64,000 nt of DNA from Bacillus smithii (GTDB lineage: Bacteria > Bacillota > Bacilli > Bacillales > DSM-4216). Below are positions 1-8,441 of this stretch, piece after piece; the stretch's first letter is position 1; each line of letters starts with the position of its first letter. Location of the stretch: positions 1,158,001-1,222,000 of the forward strand of contig NZ_CP012024.1 of assembly GCF_001050115.1 (NCBI RefSeq), in the 5' to 3' direction. Under the pieces are notes generated by a model. It did no database searches and had not been told where the DNA came from. It worked only from the letters and a program-made list of their open reading frames with translations. The translations under genes were made by a program, and so were the position numbers.

Positions 1-266
1 CTAGCGGACCTTATCATTACGGACTAAGAAAGCATTTAGTTCAGCTGGCAAAAGAACATCAAATTCAATATAAAATCGATATTTATCCTTTCTACGGCTC
101 GGATGCTTCAGCGGCTATGAGAGCGGGACGCGATCTCGTCCACGGTCTGATCGGCCCGGGAATCGATTCTTCCCACGCATTCGAACGAACTCATCAAAAG
201 GCAATCGAAAATACGGAAAAGTTGCTGTATGTCTATTTATACTCGCCAATGGCTGAAGAAGTGTGA
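1..266 (+). CDS. M42 family metallopeptidase, C-terminal part
   Basis: The reading frame is open from the window edge (first full codon at base 3) to TGA at 264-266. The visible 87 residues include GSDASAAMRAGRDLVHG and IGPGIDSSHAFERTH, typical of the C-terminal catalytic region of M42 aminopeptidases/endoglucanase-M-like enzymes (co-catalytic metal-dependent, cytosolic, tetrahedral 12-mers in studied members). The final His of SSHAFERTH matches a conserved metal-ligand region of the family. The N-terminal three quarters lie outside the window, so the paralogue (YsdC/YtoP type) cannot be told. Confidence 0.85.
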   Translation, partial: SGPYHYGLRKHLVQLAKEHQIQYKIDIYPFYGSDASAAMRAGRDLVHGLIGPGIDSSHAFERTHQKAIENTEKLLYVYLYSPMAEEV

Positions 267-400
267 CCTAAAAAAGTAATGACTGCCTTTATCGACAGCG
301 TGTCCTGCTCAAAATTAAAAACGATGCTTATTTATATGAAGATAGTGCAGCATCCAAAGTTATTGAAATGACTGCATTTTTATAGGAAGGGGAAAACAAA

Positions 401-640
401 ATGAAAATTCGTAAAACAGAAATAAACGGAAATGAAACGAATATCTTTATTTACGAAAATAAAAAAGAGGATTACTTCGTCGTTTCTATTCCTGAAATAG
501 AATGGTCCATCTTTTTTACATATGAAGAGGAAAAGGAACCGCTTTTAAGGAAAATGAGTGATTCTTTGTCAAAGGCATTGTCAGAAAACGAATCAGATGA
601 AGTGGCAAAGCGGATTTATCAATGGACAAGAGAGATGTAG
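401..640 (+). CDS. yueH: YueH-like small protein
   Basis: A 79-residue acidic protein starting at ATG after an AGGAAGGGGAAAAC ribosome site. It begins MKIRKTEI and has an ENKKEDYFVVSIPEIEWS block and a C-terminal helix ending QWTREM. This resembles the Bacillus YueH family (no known function), judged from memory of the family rather than an alignment. No signal peptide or membrane segment is seen. The next gene starts 20 bases downstream, so the two may be co-transcribed. Confidence 0.6.
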   Translation: MKIRKTEINGNETNIFIYENKKEDYFVVSIPEIEWSIFFTYEEEKEPLLRKMSDSLSKALSENESDEVAKRIYQWTREM

Positions 641-659
641 GGATGTGAGGTGCCGCTCA

Positions 660-1985
660 ATGGAAAGAAAGGGACCCCTTATGAAAGAACGGACAGTGGA
701 AACCGCTGTTGCGTCACTGCAATGGTTTATTTTTTTACTTGCCAATTCCATTGTACTTCCTATTGTCGTTGGACAAGTCTACCACTTGTCCGTCGATCAG
801 ATTGCCGAACTTTTGCAGCGGACTTTTTTGGTTGTTGGCATATCTTCTCTGCTTTCCGGCTGGATTGGTCACCGATTGCCGGTTGCCGATGGGCCGGCGG
901 GAATTTGGCTTGGCATCTTCGTGTTGATGGGGGAAATGGCAGCCGCGGAGCATTCTCATCCATTCCAAGTTTTACAATTGCTTGAAGGCGGAATGTTAGT
1001 TGCGGGAGGGGTATTGCTTGTCATTGGAGCCATGGGGCTGATGAATTATATGGTTGAGTTGTTTACGCCTCTCGTGACAGGAGTCTATTTAATTCTTTTA
1101 TCCCTCCAACTTTCCGGTGTGTTTTTAAAAGGTATGATCGGTGTTGGCGATTCCGGAGGAGAAATAAAAGCAAGCCATGTGCTCGTTTCTTTTATCGTCT
1201 TTATATTAGTATTTATTTTGTCTGTATGGGGAAGGGGATTTTTCAAAAGTTACGCTGTCCTCATTGGGATTCTTCTCGGCTGGTTAACCTTTATAATGCT
1301 AAATGGATTTGAACAAAAGGCTCCGGCTGTCTCTTCAGTTGTCTCATTTCCTAAGTTTTTCGCTTGGGGATGGCCAAAATTGGACGCAGGCATGGCGGTT
1401 TCTGCTGTTTTAGTTGCTTTTGTATTAATCAGCAATATTATTGCCAGTGTGGCGGCCATGCAGCAAGTAGTTGATCGGCAAGAGGAAAGGGGAAGACTGA
1501 ACCGAGCCGGAATCATCAGCGGGGTTAACAATCTGTTGTCTTCTTTATTTTCTTCTGTTGGGGTTGTCCCATTGTCCATTTCGGCGGGTTTTGTCCGTAT
1601 GACGGGCCAAAGCCGTATGAAGCCTTATATAATCGGTTGTGTACTTTTGATTGTCAGTTCATTTTTACCGGCTGTCTATCAAGCGTTGTCGCTTTTGCCA
1701 GGTCCGATTGCATATGCGGCCATGTTAGTAACATTTACTCAAATGTTGGGAATCGGATTGAATTCTATTTTGAAATCCCCTCTGGATGAAAGACGTTTGA
1801 CGATTGTCGGCATGTCTCTTTCGCTAGGAACGGCCATTATGTTTTTACCTCAGTCTGTGTTTCAAGGGTTGCCGGCCATTGTGCAGTATGTGGCCAGCAA
1901 CGGTATCATGATTGGAATGCTTCTTGCTTTATTGTTGGAACACATTTGGCGACCGGAAAGGAAGCAAGTGAGCAGATTAGATTAA
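660..1985 (+). CDS. Purine/pyrimidine permease (NCS2 family)
   Basis: About 441 residues, with roughly a dozen hydrophobic segments throughout, consistent with nucleobase:cation symporters of the NCS2 (xanthine/uracil permease) family in the cytoplasmic membrane. The segment after TM1 (NSIVLPIVVGQVYHL) and the VADGPAGIWLG region fit the family. ATG at 660 is chosen because GAGGTG lies 7 bases upstream; ATG at 681 (MKERTVETAV) is an alternative. The substrate cannot be read from sequence; Bacillus annotations usually call this branch purine/pyrimidine permease. It ends 165 bases before prfC, which has its own promoter. Confidence 0.8.
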   Translation: MERKGPLMKERTVETAVASLQWFIFLLANSIVLPIVVGQVYHLSVDQIAELLQRTFLVVGISSLLSGWIGHRLPVADGPAGIWLGIFVLMGEMAAAEHSHPFQVLQLLEGGMLVAGGVLLVIGAMGLMNYMVELFTPLVTGVYLILLSLQLSGVFLKGMIGVGDSGGEIKASHVLVSFIVFILVFILSVWGRGFFKSYAVLIGILLGWLTFIMLNGFEQKAPAVSSVVSFPKFFAWGWPKLDAGMAVSAVLVAFVLISNIIASVAAMQQVVDRQEERGRLNRAGIISGVNNLLSSLFSSVGVVPLSISAGFVRMTGQSRMKPYIIGCVLLIVSSFLPAVYQALSLLPGPIAYAAMLVTFTQMLGIGLNSILKSPLDERRLTIVGMSLSLGTAIMFLPQSVFQGLPAIVQYVASNGIMIGMLLALLLEHIWRPERKQVSRLD

Positions 1986-2017
1986 AGGCCATTTTTCCGT
2001 TAGACATGCCGAGATCC

Positions 2018-2079
2018 TGATTTCAAAGTCTTTTTTATGATGAAATCACGTTGAAATTCTGATTTTGAAAGAATATGAT
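2018..2079 (+). promoter_or_regulatory. Promoter of prfC with upstream inverted repeat
   Basis: TTGAAA at 2051-2056 and TATGAT at 2074-2079 are separated by exactly 17 bases, a good sigma-A promoter 71 bases before the prfC start. Just upstream, TGATTTCA and TGAAATCA form an inverted repeat (about 2018-2048) that may be an operator or the terminator of the permease gene. Confidence 0.6.
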
Positions 2080-2150
2080 AGAAAAGGTAACGATCTTAAG
2101 GCCAGTCTCGGGCCATTTAAGTTGAATTTTGGAAAGGAAATTGATTCTAT

Positions 2151-3722
2151 ATGGCATCATTACAGGAAGAAGTCCGTTCGCGAAGAACGTTTGCAATTAT
2201 TTCTCACCCGGATGCGGGAAAAACCACTCTTACGGAAAAGCTGCTTCTTTTTGGGGGCGCCATTCGGGCAGCAGGAACGGTAAAAGGAAGGAAAACCGGA
2301 AAATATGCTACTTCCGATTGGATGGAAATAGAAAAACAAAGAGGAATATCGGTCACTTCGTCCGTTATGCAATTTAAGTATAACGGCTATCGGGTCAATA
2401 TTTTAGACACACCGGGCCACCAAGATTTTAGCGAGGACACATACCGTACACTCATGGCCGTTGACAGCGCCGTCATGATTATCGATGCGGCGAAAGGGAT
2501 CGAAGCTCAAACGATTAAATTGTTCAAAGTATGCCGCATGCGGGGCATTCCGATCTTCACTTTTATTAATAAGCTTGATCGGCAGGGTAAACCACCGCTT
2601 GAACTGTTGTCTGAATTAGAAGAGGTTTTGGGAATCGACTCTTACCCGATGAATTGGCCGATTGGCATGGGTAAAGAGTTCTTTGGAATTTATGACCGTT
2701 TTTATCACCGCGTTGAACAATTTCGAGTAGAGGAAGAAGAACGGTTCCTTTCTCTGGATGAAAATGGAGAAATCATCGGCGACCATCCAATAAAAGAATC
2801 CGATTTATATACACAAACTTTGGAAGAAATTTTGCTGTTGGATGAAGCGGGAAATGAATTCTCAGAAGAGCGTGTCAGAGAAGGAACATTGACTCCGGTC
2901 TTTTTTGGAAGTGCATTGACCAATTTCGGCGTACAAACCTTTTTAGAGACGTATTTGCAATTTGCCCCCGAACCTCAGCCTCGGCTATCTGATCAAGGGG
3001 AAATAGATCCTTGCAGTGATCTTTTTTCAGGATTTGTTTTTAAAATCCAGGCCAATATGAACCCCGCTCACCGTGATCGAATTGCGTTTGTTCGAATTTG
3101 TTCCGGAAAATTCAATAGAGGGATGTCAGTGACCTTATCCAGAACGGGGAAAAGCATGAAGCTTAGTCAATCTACGCAGTTCTTGGCCGATGATCGCAGT
3201 ACTGTGGACGAAGCAGTCAGCGGCGATATTATCGGATTATATGATACCGGGACCTATCAAATCGGAGACACGATTGTAGAGGGCAAAAAATTATTTCATT
3301 TTGAAAAACTGCCGCAGTTTACACCGGAGCTGTTTGTAAAAGTGTCTCCAAAAAATGTGATGAAACAAAAAAGTTTCCATAAAGGGATACAGCAGTTAGT
3401 TCAAGAAGGAGCCATTCAGTTGTTTAGAACTTATCGCACTGAGGAGTATATTCTCGGGGCTGTCGGACAATTGCAATTTGAAGTATTTGAACATCGGATG
3501 AAAAACGAATATAACTCAGAAGTATTAATGGAGCCGATGGGGTCCAAAATCGCTCGTTGGATTGAAAATGAAGACGCCGTGAATGATTCTTTATCCAGCA
3601 GCCGCAGTTTGTTGGTGAAGGATCGCTTTGACAGAAAGGTCTTTTTATTCGAAAATGATTTCGCACTTCGCTGGTTTCAAGAAAAAAATCCCGATATTCA
3701 TTTATATAATCCAATGGACTAA
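2151..3722 (+). CDS. prfC: Peptide chain release factor 3 (RF3)
   Basis: 523 residues, the usual RF3 length. RF3 is a translational GTPase that recycles RF1/RF2 from the ribosome after peptide release and supports post-termination quality control. The G domain shows the P-loop [12 protein letters not shown] near residue 20, the switch [17 protein letters not shown] near residue 87, and NKLD as the G4 motif; domain 2 and the RF3 C-terminal region ([18 protein letters not shown]) follow. ATG lies after GGAAAGGAAATTG. RF3 is absent from B. subtilis 168 but present in many other Bacillaceae, so this is a departure from strict B. subtilis content. Confidence 0.95.
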   Translation: MASLQEEVRSRRTFAIISHPDAGKTTLTEKLLLFGGAIRAAGTVKGRKTGKYATSDWMEIEKQRGISVTSSVMQFKYNGYRVNILDTPGHQDFSEDTYRTLMAVDSAVMIIDAAKGIEAQTIKLFKVCRMRGIPIFTFINKLDRQGKPPLELLSELEEVLGIDSYPMNWPIGMGKEFFGIYDRFYHRVEQFRVEEEERFLSLDENGEIIGDHPIKESDLYTQTLEEILLLDEAGNEFSEERVREGTLTPVFFGSALTNFGVQTFLETYLQFAPEPQPRLSDQGEIDPCSDLFSGFVFKIQANMNPAHRDRIAFVRICSGKFNRGMSVTLSRTGKSMKLSQSTQFLADDRSTVDEAVSGDIIGLYDTGTYQIGDTIVEGKKLFHFEKLPQFTPELFVKVSPKNVMKQKSFHKGIQQLVQEGAIQLFRTYRTEEYILGAVGQLQFEVFEHRMKNEYNSEVLMEPMGSKIARWIENEDAVNDSLSSSRSLLVKDRFDRKVFLFENDFALRWFQEKNPDIHLYNPMD

Positions 3723-3770
3723 AGGACGAATCTTTTATTGTTGATAAACTTTAAATACTTTTTTGAAGCA

Positions 3771-3799
3771 AGGGGCCGTCAATGGATGGGCCCCTTTTA
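3771..3799 (+). terminator. Terminator of prfC
   Basis: AGGGGCC (3771-3777) pairs with GGCCCCT (3789-3795), followed by a short T run. It lies 49 bases after the prfC stop codon. Confidence 0.8.
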
Positions 3800-3976
3800 A
3801 GCGAGAGCGAAAAAAGATCATTCGAATTTGTATGGATGGTCATGGATTCGACAGCGGAAAATCTTTTTGCAGCAAATGGAAAATCCATCTTGCAAAGTGA
3901 ACCTTACACTGGCTGATGTTTAATTTGTCTTAAAACGAATAAACTATGGATAAGCAGAAATCAGGAGGCAGGTTCT

Positions 3977-4042
3977 ATGAGCAGCGGAATTTTTCAACTT
4001 CAAGAAGATCAACTGGCTGCCAACCGGCGAAAGAAAATATGA
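3977..4042 (+). CDS. 21-codon upstream ORF coupled to the next gene
   Basis: ATG at 3977 follows a strong AGGAGG site (3963-3968) with normal spacing. The ORF encodes 21 residues starting MSSGIFQLQEDQLAANRR and ends at TGA 4040-4042. That stop overlaps the ATG (4039-4041) of the following membrane-protein gene as ATGA, the classical arrangement for translational coupling. The peptide is hydrophilic with a basic end and has no signal sequence. Either it is a small product or leader controlling the next gene, or it is the true N-terminus of that protein separated by a frame change; a related genome would decide. Confidence 0.55.
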   Translation: MSSGIFQLQEDQLAANRRKKI

Positions 4043-4503
4043 AAAGGCTAACAAAGTTGGAGGCAGTGCTTTGGAGCATCGCGTTTCCCGGCTTTCCTCA
4101 GCTTTTAGCTGGTGAATGGGTAAAAGGGATTTTATTGGTTGTGTTGGAAATTTACGTTAACCTTCTTAGTCATTTTAACGAAGGCATTATACTTAGTTTT
4201 TTAGGAAAAACGAAAAAAGCAGCTGAAATTGTCGATTATCAGTGGCTTATGTTTTATCCGTGTTTGTATATGTTTTCGATGTGGGATGCCTATAAAATGG
4301 CTTCGAATGAGAAAGAAAAATATGCGTATTTTCCATTTGTTTTTTCAGCTTATACCGTCACGCTAGGCTTGATTTACTCGCCGAAAGTCTATGTTGGCTC
4401 TGCATTTTTAGGTCCAATTTTTACTCCGATGCTCTTTTTGCTTCCTGGCTTGGTCGCCGGTATACTGATGAGAATCTTTTTGTTGCATTTTCAGAAAAAA
4501 TAA
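4039..4503 (+). CDS. Unknown multi-pass membrane protein
   Basis: 154 residues from ATG 4039. An in-frame extension back to 3946 exists but lacks a ribosome site, while the strong one upstream belongs to the 21-codon ORF in another frame. The protein has four to five hydrophobic stretches (about 10-45, 65-85, 95-115, 120-150). The first, with PGFPQLLAGEWVKGILLV, recalls the PG..Q...G...KG motif of TM2-type small membrane proteins. No function is recognised. It precedes the manganese-controlled ykoY by a separate promoter. Confidence 0.6.
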   Translation: MKRLTKLEAVLWSIAFPGFPQLLAGEWVKGILLVVLEIYVNLLSHFNEGIILSFLGKTKKAAEIVDYQWLMFYPCLYMFSMWDAYKMASNEKEKYAYFPFVFSAYTVTLGLIYSPKVYVGSAFLGPIFTPMLFLLPGLVAGILMRIFLLHFQKK

Positions 4504-4505
4504 TG

Positions 4506-4534
4506 TTTACAATTTCTGTTTCGAAACATATAAT
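4506..4534 (+). promoter_or_regulatory. Promoter of the riboswitch-ykoY unit
   Basis: TTTACA at 4506-4511 and a perfect TATAAT at 4529-4534 with a 17-base spacer. It begins just after the stop of the membrane-protein gene, so ykoY is a separate transcription unit that starts close to 4540. Confidence 0.75.
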
Positions 4535-4564
4535 GTTAATAACAATATGAATACCTTGGCTTTT

Positions 4565-4712
4565 AAGTCAAAGGGGAGTAGCAATGGGCTGATTCAGCCT
4601 ACAACAAAGTCGTCAATTCATGGAGCTTTCCATCGGCTTTGTTGGCATGAACATTGGATCATGCATCGCAAGACCTTTGCCTGTACGATAACGGGCAAAG
4701 GTCTTTTTTTGT
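4565..4712 (+). ncRNA. yybP-ykoY manganese riboswitch
   Basis: The leader contains the AAAGGGGAGTAGC start typical of the yybP-ykoY class and the matching helix and loop elements further on. It ends in an intrinsic terminator stem just before a TerC-family gene, the classical target of this riboswitch in Bacillus. Established knowledge: this aptamer binds Mn2+ and turns expression on at high manganese by disfavouring the terminator. Aptamer boundaries are approximate. Confidence 0.88.
4671..4710 (+). terminator. Expression-platform terminator of the Mn riboswitch
   Basis: AGACCTTTGCC pairs with GGCAAAGGTCT across a CTGTACGATAAC-type loop and is followed by seven T residues. It lies between the aptamer and the ykoY ribosome site, so it is the regulated terminator. 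Confidence 0.85.
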
Positions 4713-4745
4713 GAAACTTTTGTAAATCAAGGGAGGAGGAGAAAA

Positions 4746-5522
4746 ATGGATATTGCATTGCTGATGGAATATGGATGGGTTTTGTTGATTCTGGTTGTAT
4801 TGGAGGGAATTTTGGCAGCTGATAATGCGGTTGTTATGGCCGTGATGGTCAAGCATTTGCCAAAAGAAGAGCAAAAGAAGGCGTTGTTTTACGGTTTGGC
4901 CGGAGCGTTTCTTTTCCGCTTTAGCGCCTTGTTTTTAATTTCTTATTTAGTGAATGTCTGGCAAGTTCAAGCCGTCGGAGGATTGTATTTACTGTATATC
5001 ATGATCAATCATTTAATCAAAAAATGGAAACGTGAGGAGAAAAAATCGGAAAGCCCAAAAAACTTGGAAGGAACCTCTTTTTGGCTGACGGTTCTAAAAG
5101 TCGAAATAGCGGATATTGCCTTTGCAATCGATTCGATGTTGGCAGCCGTGGCGATGGCCATCACATTAAGTCCTATTGGCTCGTTCCAAATAGGTGGAAT
5201 TGACGGCGGACAATTTATCGTCATGTTTCTTGGCGGTATGATTGGGTTAGTGTTAATACGATTTGCCGCTTCTTGGTTCGTCCAGCTGCTAGAAAAATAT
5301 CCAACATTGGAAACAGCGGCCTTTTTAATTGTGGGGTGGGTTGGTGTAAAATTGATTGTTTTCACGCTTGCTCATCCTAAAATTCATATCCTAGACGAGC
5401 ATTTTCCGGAATCTATCGGCTGGAAATCCGTTTTCTGGGGTGTTTTGATTGCCATCGCCGTTATTGGTTATGTGGTGTCGCGAAAAAAAGAAATGGTTAA
5501 AGAGAATTTTGGTAGACAATAA
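4746..5522 (+). CDS. ykoY: TerC-family integral membrane protein YkoY (Mn export)
   Basis: 258 residues with seven or more hydrophobic segments. The TerC hallmarks are here: LEGILAADNAVVMAVMV near residue 20 and EIADIAFAIDSMLAAVAMA near residue 120, both placing acidic residues in membrane helices. B. subtilis YkoY (renamed MeeY) works with MeeF to export Mn2+ and metallate secreted enzymes. Its synthesis is controlled by the preceding yybP-ykoY riboswitch, consistent with a manganese role. ATG follows GGGAGGAGAAAA. Confidence 0.9.
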   Translation: MDIALLMEYGWVLLILVVLEGILAADNAVVMAVMVKHLPKEEQKKALFYGLAGAFLFRFSALFLISYLVNVWQVQAVGGLYLLYIMINHLIKKWKREEKKSESPKNLEGTSFWLTVLKVEIADIAFAIDSMLAAVAMAITLSPIGSFQIGGIDGGQFIVMFLGGMIGLVLIRFAASWFVQLLEKYPTLETAAFLIVGWVGVKLIVFTLAHPKIHILDEHFPESIGWKSVFWGVLIAIAVIGYVVSRKKEMVKENFGRQ

Positions 5523-5543
5523 GAAGAATGAAGACAAGCATTC

Positions 5544-5592
5544 ACAAAAGAGGCGGACTTATTCATATTCGATATGGTCTAGCCTCTTTTGT
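5544..5592. terminator. Terminator after ykoY
   Basis: ACAAAAGAGGC (5544-5554) pairs with GCCTCTTTTGT (5582-5592) around a 27-base loop. The A/T-rich ends allow it to act in both directions. Confidence 0.75.
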
Positions 5593-5638
5593 TATGGTTT
5601 TATAGGTTCTGAAAAATGTTTGAAAGCGACTTTTCAAA

Positions 5639-5656
5639 ACCTTCTCAAGAGAAGGT
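5639..5656 (-). terminator. Terminator of the SASP gene
   Basis: On the minus strand ACCTTCTC and GAGAAGGT form a tight stem with a 2-base loop followed by TTTTG, 33 bases beyond the stop of the SASP gene. Confidence 0.6.
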
Positions 5657-5688
5657 CTTGATCTTGAAATTTCGTTATTGGTTGAACG

Positions 5689-5895
5689 TCATGATTCTTG
5701 ATTTTGTGATCCAGCTAGTTCGGATTGGGCATGCTTCACAAGTCGTTTTGTTATTTCTCCACCGACAGACCCGTTGGAGCGGGAAGCAGTGTTGGAGCCT
5801 AGCTGTACGCCGAATTCTTCGGCAATTTCATATTTGATGGAATCAAGATATTGTTCAATTCCTGGTATTAATAATTTATTTCGACTGCCTGCCAT
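5689..5895 (-). CDS. Alpha/beta-type small acid-soluble spore protein
   Basis: 68 residues starting [19 protein letters not shown], with a GGAGG site 8 bases upstream of the ATG at 5895. It contains [13 protein letters not shown], the GPR protease cleavage region, and the conserved [19 protein letters not shown]-binding helix of the family. These proteins coat spore DNA in the core and protect it from UV and heat, and are degraded at germination. Expression is normally forespore-specific under sigma-G; no promoter was assigned. A longer in-frame ORF upstream lacks a ribosome site. Confidence 0.92.
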   Translation of the reverse strand: MAGSRNKLLIPGIEQYLDSIKYEIAEEFGVQLGSNTASRSNGSVGGEITKRLVKHAQSELAGSQNQES

Positions 5896-6112
5896 TGGTG
5901 CATCCTCCTTTAAAAACTTTAATATTAGACCATTCGTGTTCAATGGTCCATTCAATTTTATTTTTTCCCCATGACGGCAAATCATGAAACAAAAATTTGG
6001 AATAAGCATTTCTTCGTGAACTGTTCGATCTGTTTATTCGTGTGTAGGTCAGGATAATCGTGTTTATTTTGGTCATGATAGAAAATAACCGAATGGAAGG
6101 GAGGTACTTTTG

Positions 6113-6274
6113 TTGCCGAAGCGAAAAGCGGAAAAGAATGCGGTGGAAAAATACAGCAAAACACCGAAAGAAAATGTGAAGGAAACGGATTTTTCCGTTG
6201 AGTTTGCCAATGGCGAAGAAGCGATCAAACACGCCAACCGCAATTCCAAACAGGGAAGAAAGGGTAGAGGATAA
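6113..6274 (+). CDS. Small basic protein resembling a single gamma-SASP repeat
   Basis: A 53-residue ORF with TTG start at 6113 behind AAGGGAGG. The first half is Lys-rich (MPKRKAEKNAVEKYSK), the second half reads DFSVEFANGEEAIKHANR then a basic tail. This has the F..EFA.....A pattern of the repeat in gamma-type SASP (FGTEFASETNAQQ in B. subtilis SspE). It lies divergent from an alpha/beta SASP gene and its TAA overlaps the next ATG. The similarity is short and by eye, so the assignment is a hypothesis; a small spore or stress protein of another kind is possible. Confidence 0.45.
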   Translation: MPKRKAEKNAVEKYSKTPKENVKETDFSVEFANGEEAIKHANRNSKQGRKGRG

Positions 6275-6402
6275 TGAAAAAAAAGAAACCTTCATTGCAA
6301 GTAGAGTATGGCCTTGAATTTGGAGATGTGAACGCCTCTAAATTATATGATATCACCCATAAAGAAGCGAAAAAAAAGCAAAATAAAAAGAAGGAATGCT
6401 GA
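6274..6402 (+). CDS. Tiny Lys-rich protein, second of a coupled pair
   Basis: A 42-residue ORF whose ATG (6274-6276) overlaps the preceding stop as TAATG. It starts MKKKKPSLQVEYGLEFGD and ends in a Lys-rich tail with a terminal Cys. The YGLEFGDVNASKLYD segment again resembles the FGTEFASETNA unit of gamma-type SASP. Its last codons lie inside a perfect palindrome that serves as the terminator shared with the convergent radical SAM gene. Function not known; tight coupling argues that it is translated. Confidence 0.45.
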   Translation: MKKKKPSLQVEYGLEFGDVNASKLYDITHKEAKKKQNKKKEC

Positions 6403-6420
6403 GCGCTCAGCATTCCTTTT
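6394..6420. terminator. Bidirectional terminator (perfect palindrome)
   Basis: GGAATGCTGAGC meets GCTCAGCATTCC as a 24-base perfect palindrome followed by TTTT on the plus strand and preceded by AAAA. It overlaps the ends of both convergent genes (stops at 6402 plus and 6407 minus). Confidence 0.85.
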
Positions 6421-8158
6421 CATGTAAGAAAAAAGAAACAGGTTCACCTGTAGCGGGCTGATAATAGACAAGAAGATAGCTTGGCGAATCGACAATGTTT
6501 CCTGTTTGAAAATAATGCTCTATATCGAAAGGAATTTTTTCTAAAATTGTGTGTTTGTACAAATCTTTTTCATCCAGATTGAGGCTTGCAAAGTTTTTGC
6601 CTAATAATGTCGGTTCTTCTAATAAGCGTGCATATACCGCTGCCCGTTCTTTTTTATCCAAAACTGTGTTCCACCATGGTTTTCGCGGCTTGTAGCGAGC
6701 GTTAGTCAAAAAGTCGTATTTCATGAATCCTTCAATCAAAGGCCATTGTTCTACTCGTTCATTTTGCAGAAATTCTTTAAGCCGTAAGAAAAGGTCTTCT
6801 CGTTGATGGCCTATTCTTGACCATTTTCGCTCTTCCCAATAGCTTCCAAACGATTGGAAAAAATCGAATGGAGAAGGAAAAACGTGGGAGACGAGAAATT
6901 CTACCGTTTGATCCATTCGATGATCGTTCCAATATTTTTCAAGTACATCTTCCACTTGCTTGATTTTGACAATATCTTCAAAATCCAGAACATGATTTTG
7001 CAAAATTTCATACGGAGCATGATCCATATAAATATATCCGTATTTACGGGCGTTGATTCTCAAACCGGTTCCCCGGAGCATTTTTAAAAAACCAAGTTGG
7101 AGTTCTTCCGGTCTAAGTGCAAATACGTCGTTGAACGTTTTCCGGAACGATTGGTAATCTTCTTCCGGAAGGCCGGCAATTAAATCTAAATGCTGGTCAA
7201 TTTTCCCGCCTTCTTTTATCATCGTGACGGTCCGTGTCAGTTTTGCAAAATTTTGTTTTCTTTTCACCAGTTCGTTCGTTAAATCATTGGTCGATTGAAC
7301 GCCGATTTCAAACCGAAATAATCCAGGGGGTGCTTCACGGTTCAAAAATTCAATCACTTCCGGCCTCATAATGTCTGCGGTGATTTCAAATTGAAACACG
7401 GTGCCCGGGAGATGTTCTTCAATTAAAAATTGAAACATATCCATGGCGTAGCTTCGGCTAATATTAAATGTTCGGTCTACAAATTTGATGGTCTTCGCTC
7501 CATTCTTCATCAGGTAACGGATATCATCTTTTATTTTTTCACGGTTAAAGTAACGAACTCCCACTTCAATCGAGGAAAGGCAAAACTGGCATTGAAAAGG
7601 ACATCCACGGCTCGTTTCAATATATACGATCCGGTTGGGAAGATCCGGTATATCCTCTTCGAATCGAAACGGCGACGGCATTTCCCTTAAATCAAGCTTG
7701 TTTGCAGGGGGATTGATCTGGACTTTACCTTCCTTGATAAATCCGATTCCGGGAACTGTGCTGAAATCTTGATTCCCGTTGATTTCATCAAGCAGCTGTT
7801 CAAACGTTTTTTCCCCTTCGCCCATCACAATAAAATCTGCTTCCGGAATTCTTTTGAGCCAATAAGGGACATCGTAAGAAACTTCAGGACCGCCAAGGAC
7901 AATGATTACATTTGGCATAATTTTTTTGACTAATTTGATTACTTTAATCGTTTCTTCGATATTCCAAATATAGCAGCTAAATCCTAATACATCGGGTTTT
8001 CGGTTGAACAAATCGGTCGCAATATTCATGACGGGATCTTTAATGGTATACTCCGCAATTTCCACATTGTATTTTGATTGAACATACGCTTTTAAATAGC
8101 GTATCGCCAAGTTCATATGTATAAATTTAGCATTCAATGTACTGACAACTATGCGCAT
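6407..8158 (-). CDS. B12-binding domain radical SAM protein (DUF4080 type)
   Basis: 583 residues. The N-terminal 140 residues form a cobalamin-binding-type Rossmann domain (VLGFSCYIWN, VIIVLGGPEVSYD). The radical SAM core follows with TSRGCPFQCQFC near residue 185, giving the CxxxCxxC ligands of the 4Fe-4S cluster. A DUF4080-like C-terminus completes it. Members of this broad class carry out methylations or other radical reactions, but the substrate is unknown. It is monocistronic with ATG at 8158 behind AAAGGAGTAACAT. Confidence 0.85.
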   Translation of the reverse strand: MRIVVSTLNAKFIHMNLAIRYLKAYVQSKYNVEIAEYTIKDPVMNIATDLFNRKPDVLGFSCYIWNIEETIKVIKLVKKIMPNVIIVLGGPEVSYDVPYWLKRIPEADFIVMGEGEKTFEQLLDEINGNQDFSTVPGIGFIKEGKVQINPPANKLDLREMPSPFRFEEDIPDLPNRIVYIETSRGCPFQCQFCLSSIEVGVRYFNREKIKDDIRYLMKNGAKTIKFVDRTFNISRSYAMDMFQFLIEEHLPGTVFQFEITADIMRPEVIEFLNREAPPGLFRFEIGVQSTNDLTNELVKRKQNFAKLTRTVTMIKEGGKIDQHLDLIAGLPEEDYQSFRKTFNDVFALRPEELQLGFLKMLRGTGLRINARKYGYIYMDHAPYEILQNHVLDFEDIVKIKQVEDVLEKYWNDHRMDQTVEFLVSHVFPSPFDFFQSFGSYWEERKWSRIGHQREDLFLRLKEFLQNERVEQWPLIEGFMKYDFLTNARYKPRKPWWNTVLDKKERAAVYARLLEEPTLLGKNFASLNLDEKDLYKHTILEKIPFDIEHYFQTGNIVDSPSYLLVYYQPATGEPVSFFLHEKEC

Positions 8159-8285
8159 CGATGTTACTCCTTTTTCTATTCGATTTCAATATTTTTTCAT
8201 TTGTTCAAACGTGCGAAAATCACTAAATCTATTTTATAAAAGTACGGGAAAAAAGGACAACACGTAGAAAAGTTTCCATAATAAA

Positions 8286-8331
8286 TCTCCCTTCCAACAT
8301 CTGGAAAATTTTTCGTCGCTTGGAAGGGAGA
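8286..8331. terminator. Terminator downstream of ykrP
   Basis: TCTCCCTTCCAA (8286-8297) and TTGGAAGGGAGA (8320-8331) are perfect 12-base arms around a 22-base loop. The minus-strand continuation is TTTATTATG, suitable for ending ykrP transcription. Confidence 0.7.
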
Positions 8332-8441
8332 CGGTTTTTCGGTATCGTCCAGCTAGTAAAACAAAAAACAATGGTCTTTTTTACTGTTTAGCAGGAAATG
8401 TTCATCTTTTTCCGAATACTATTTTATGTACGAAAACGATG

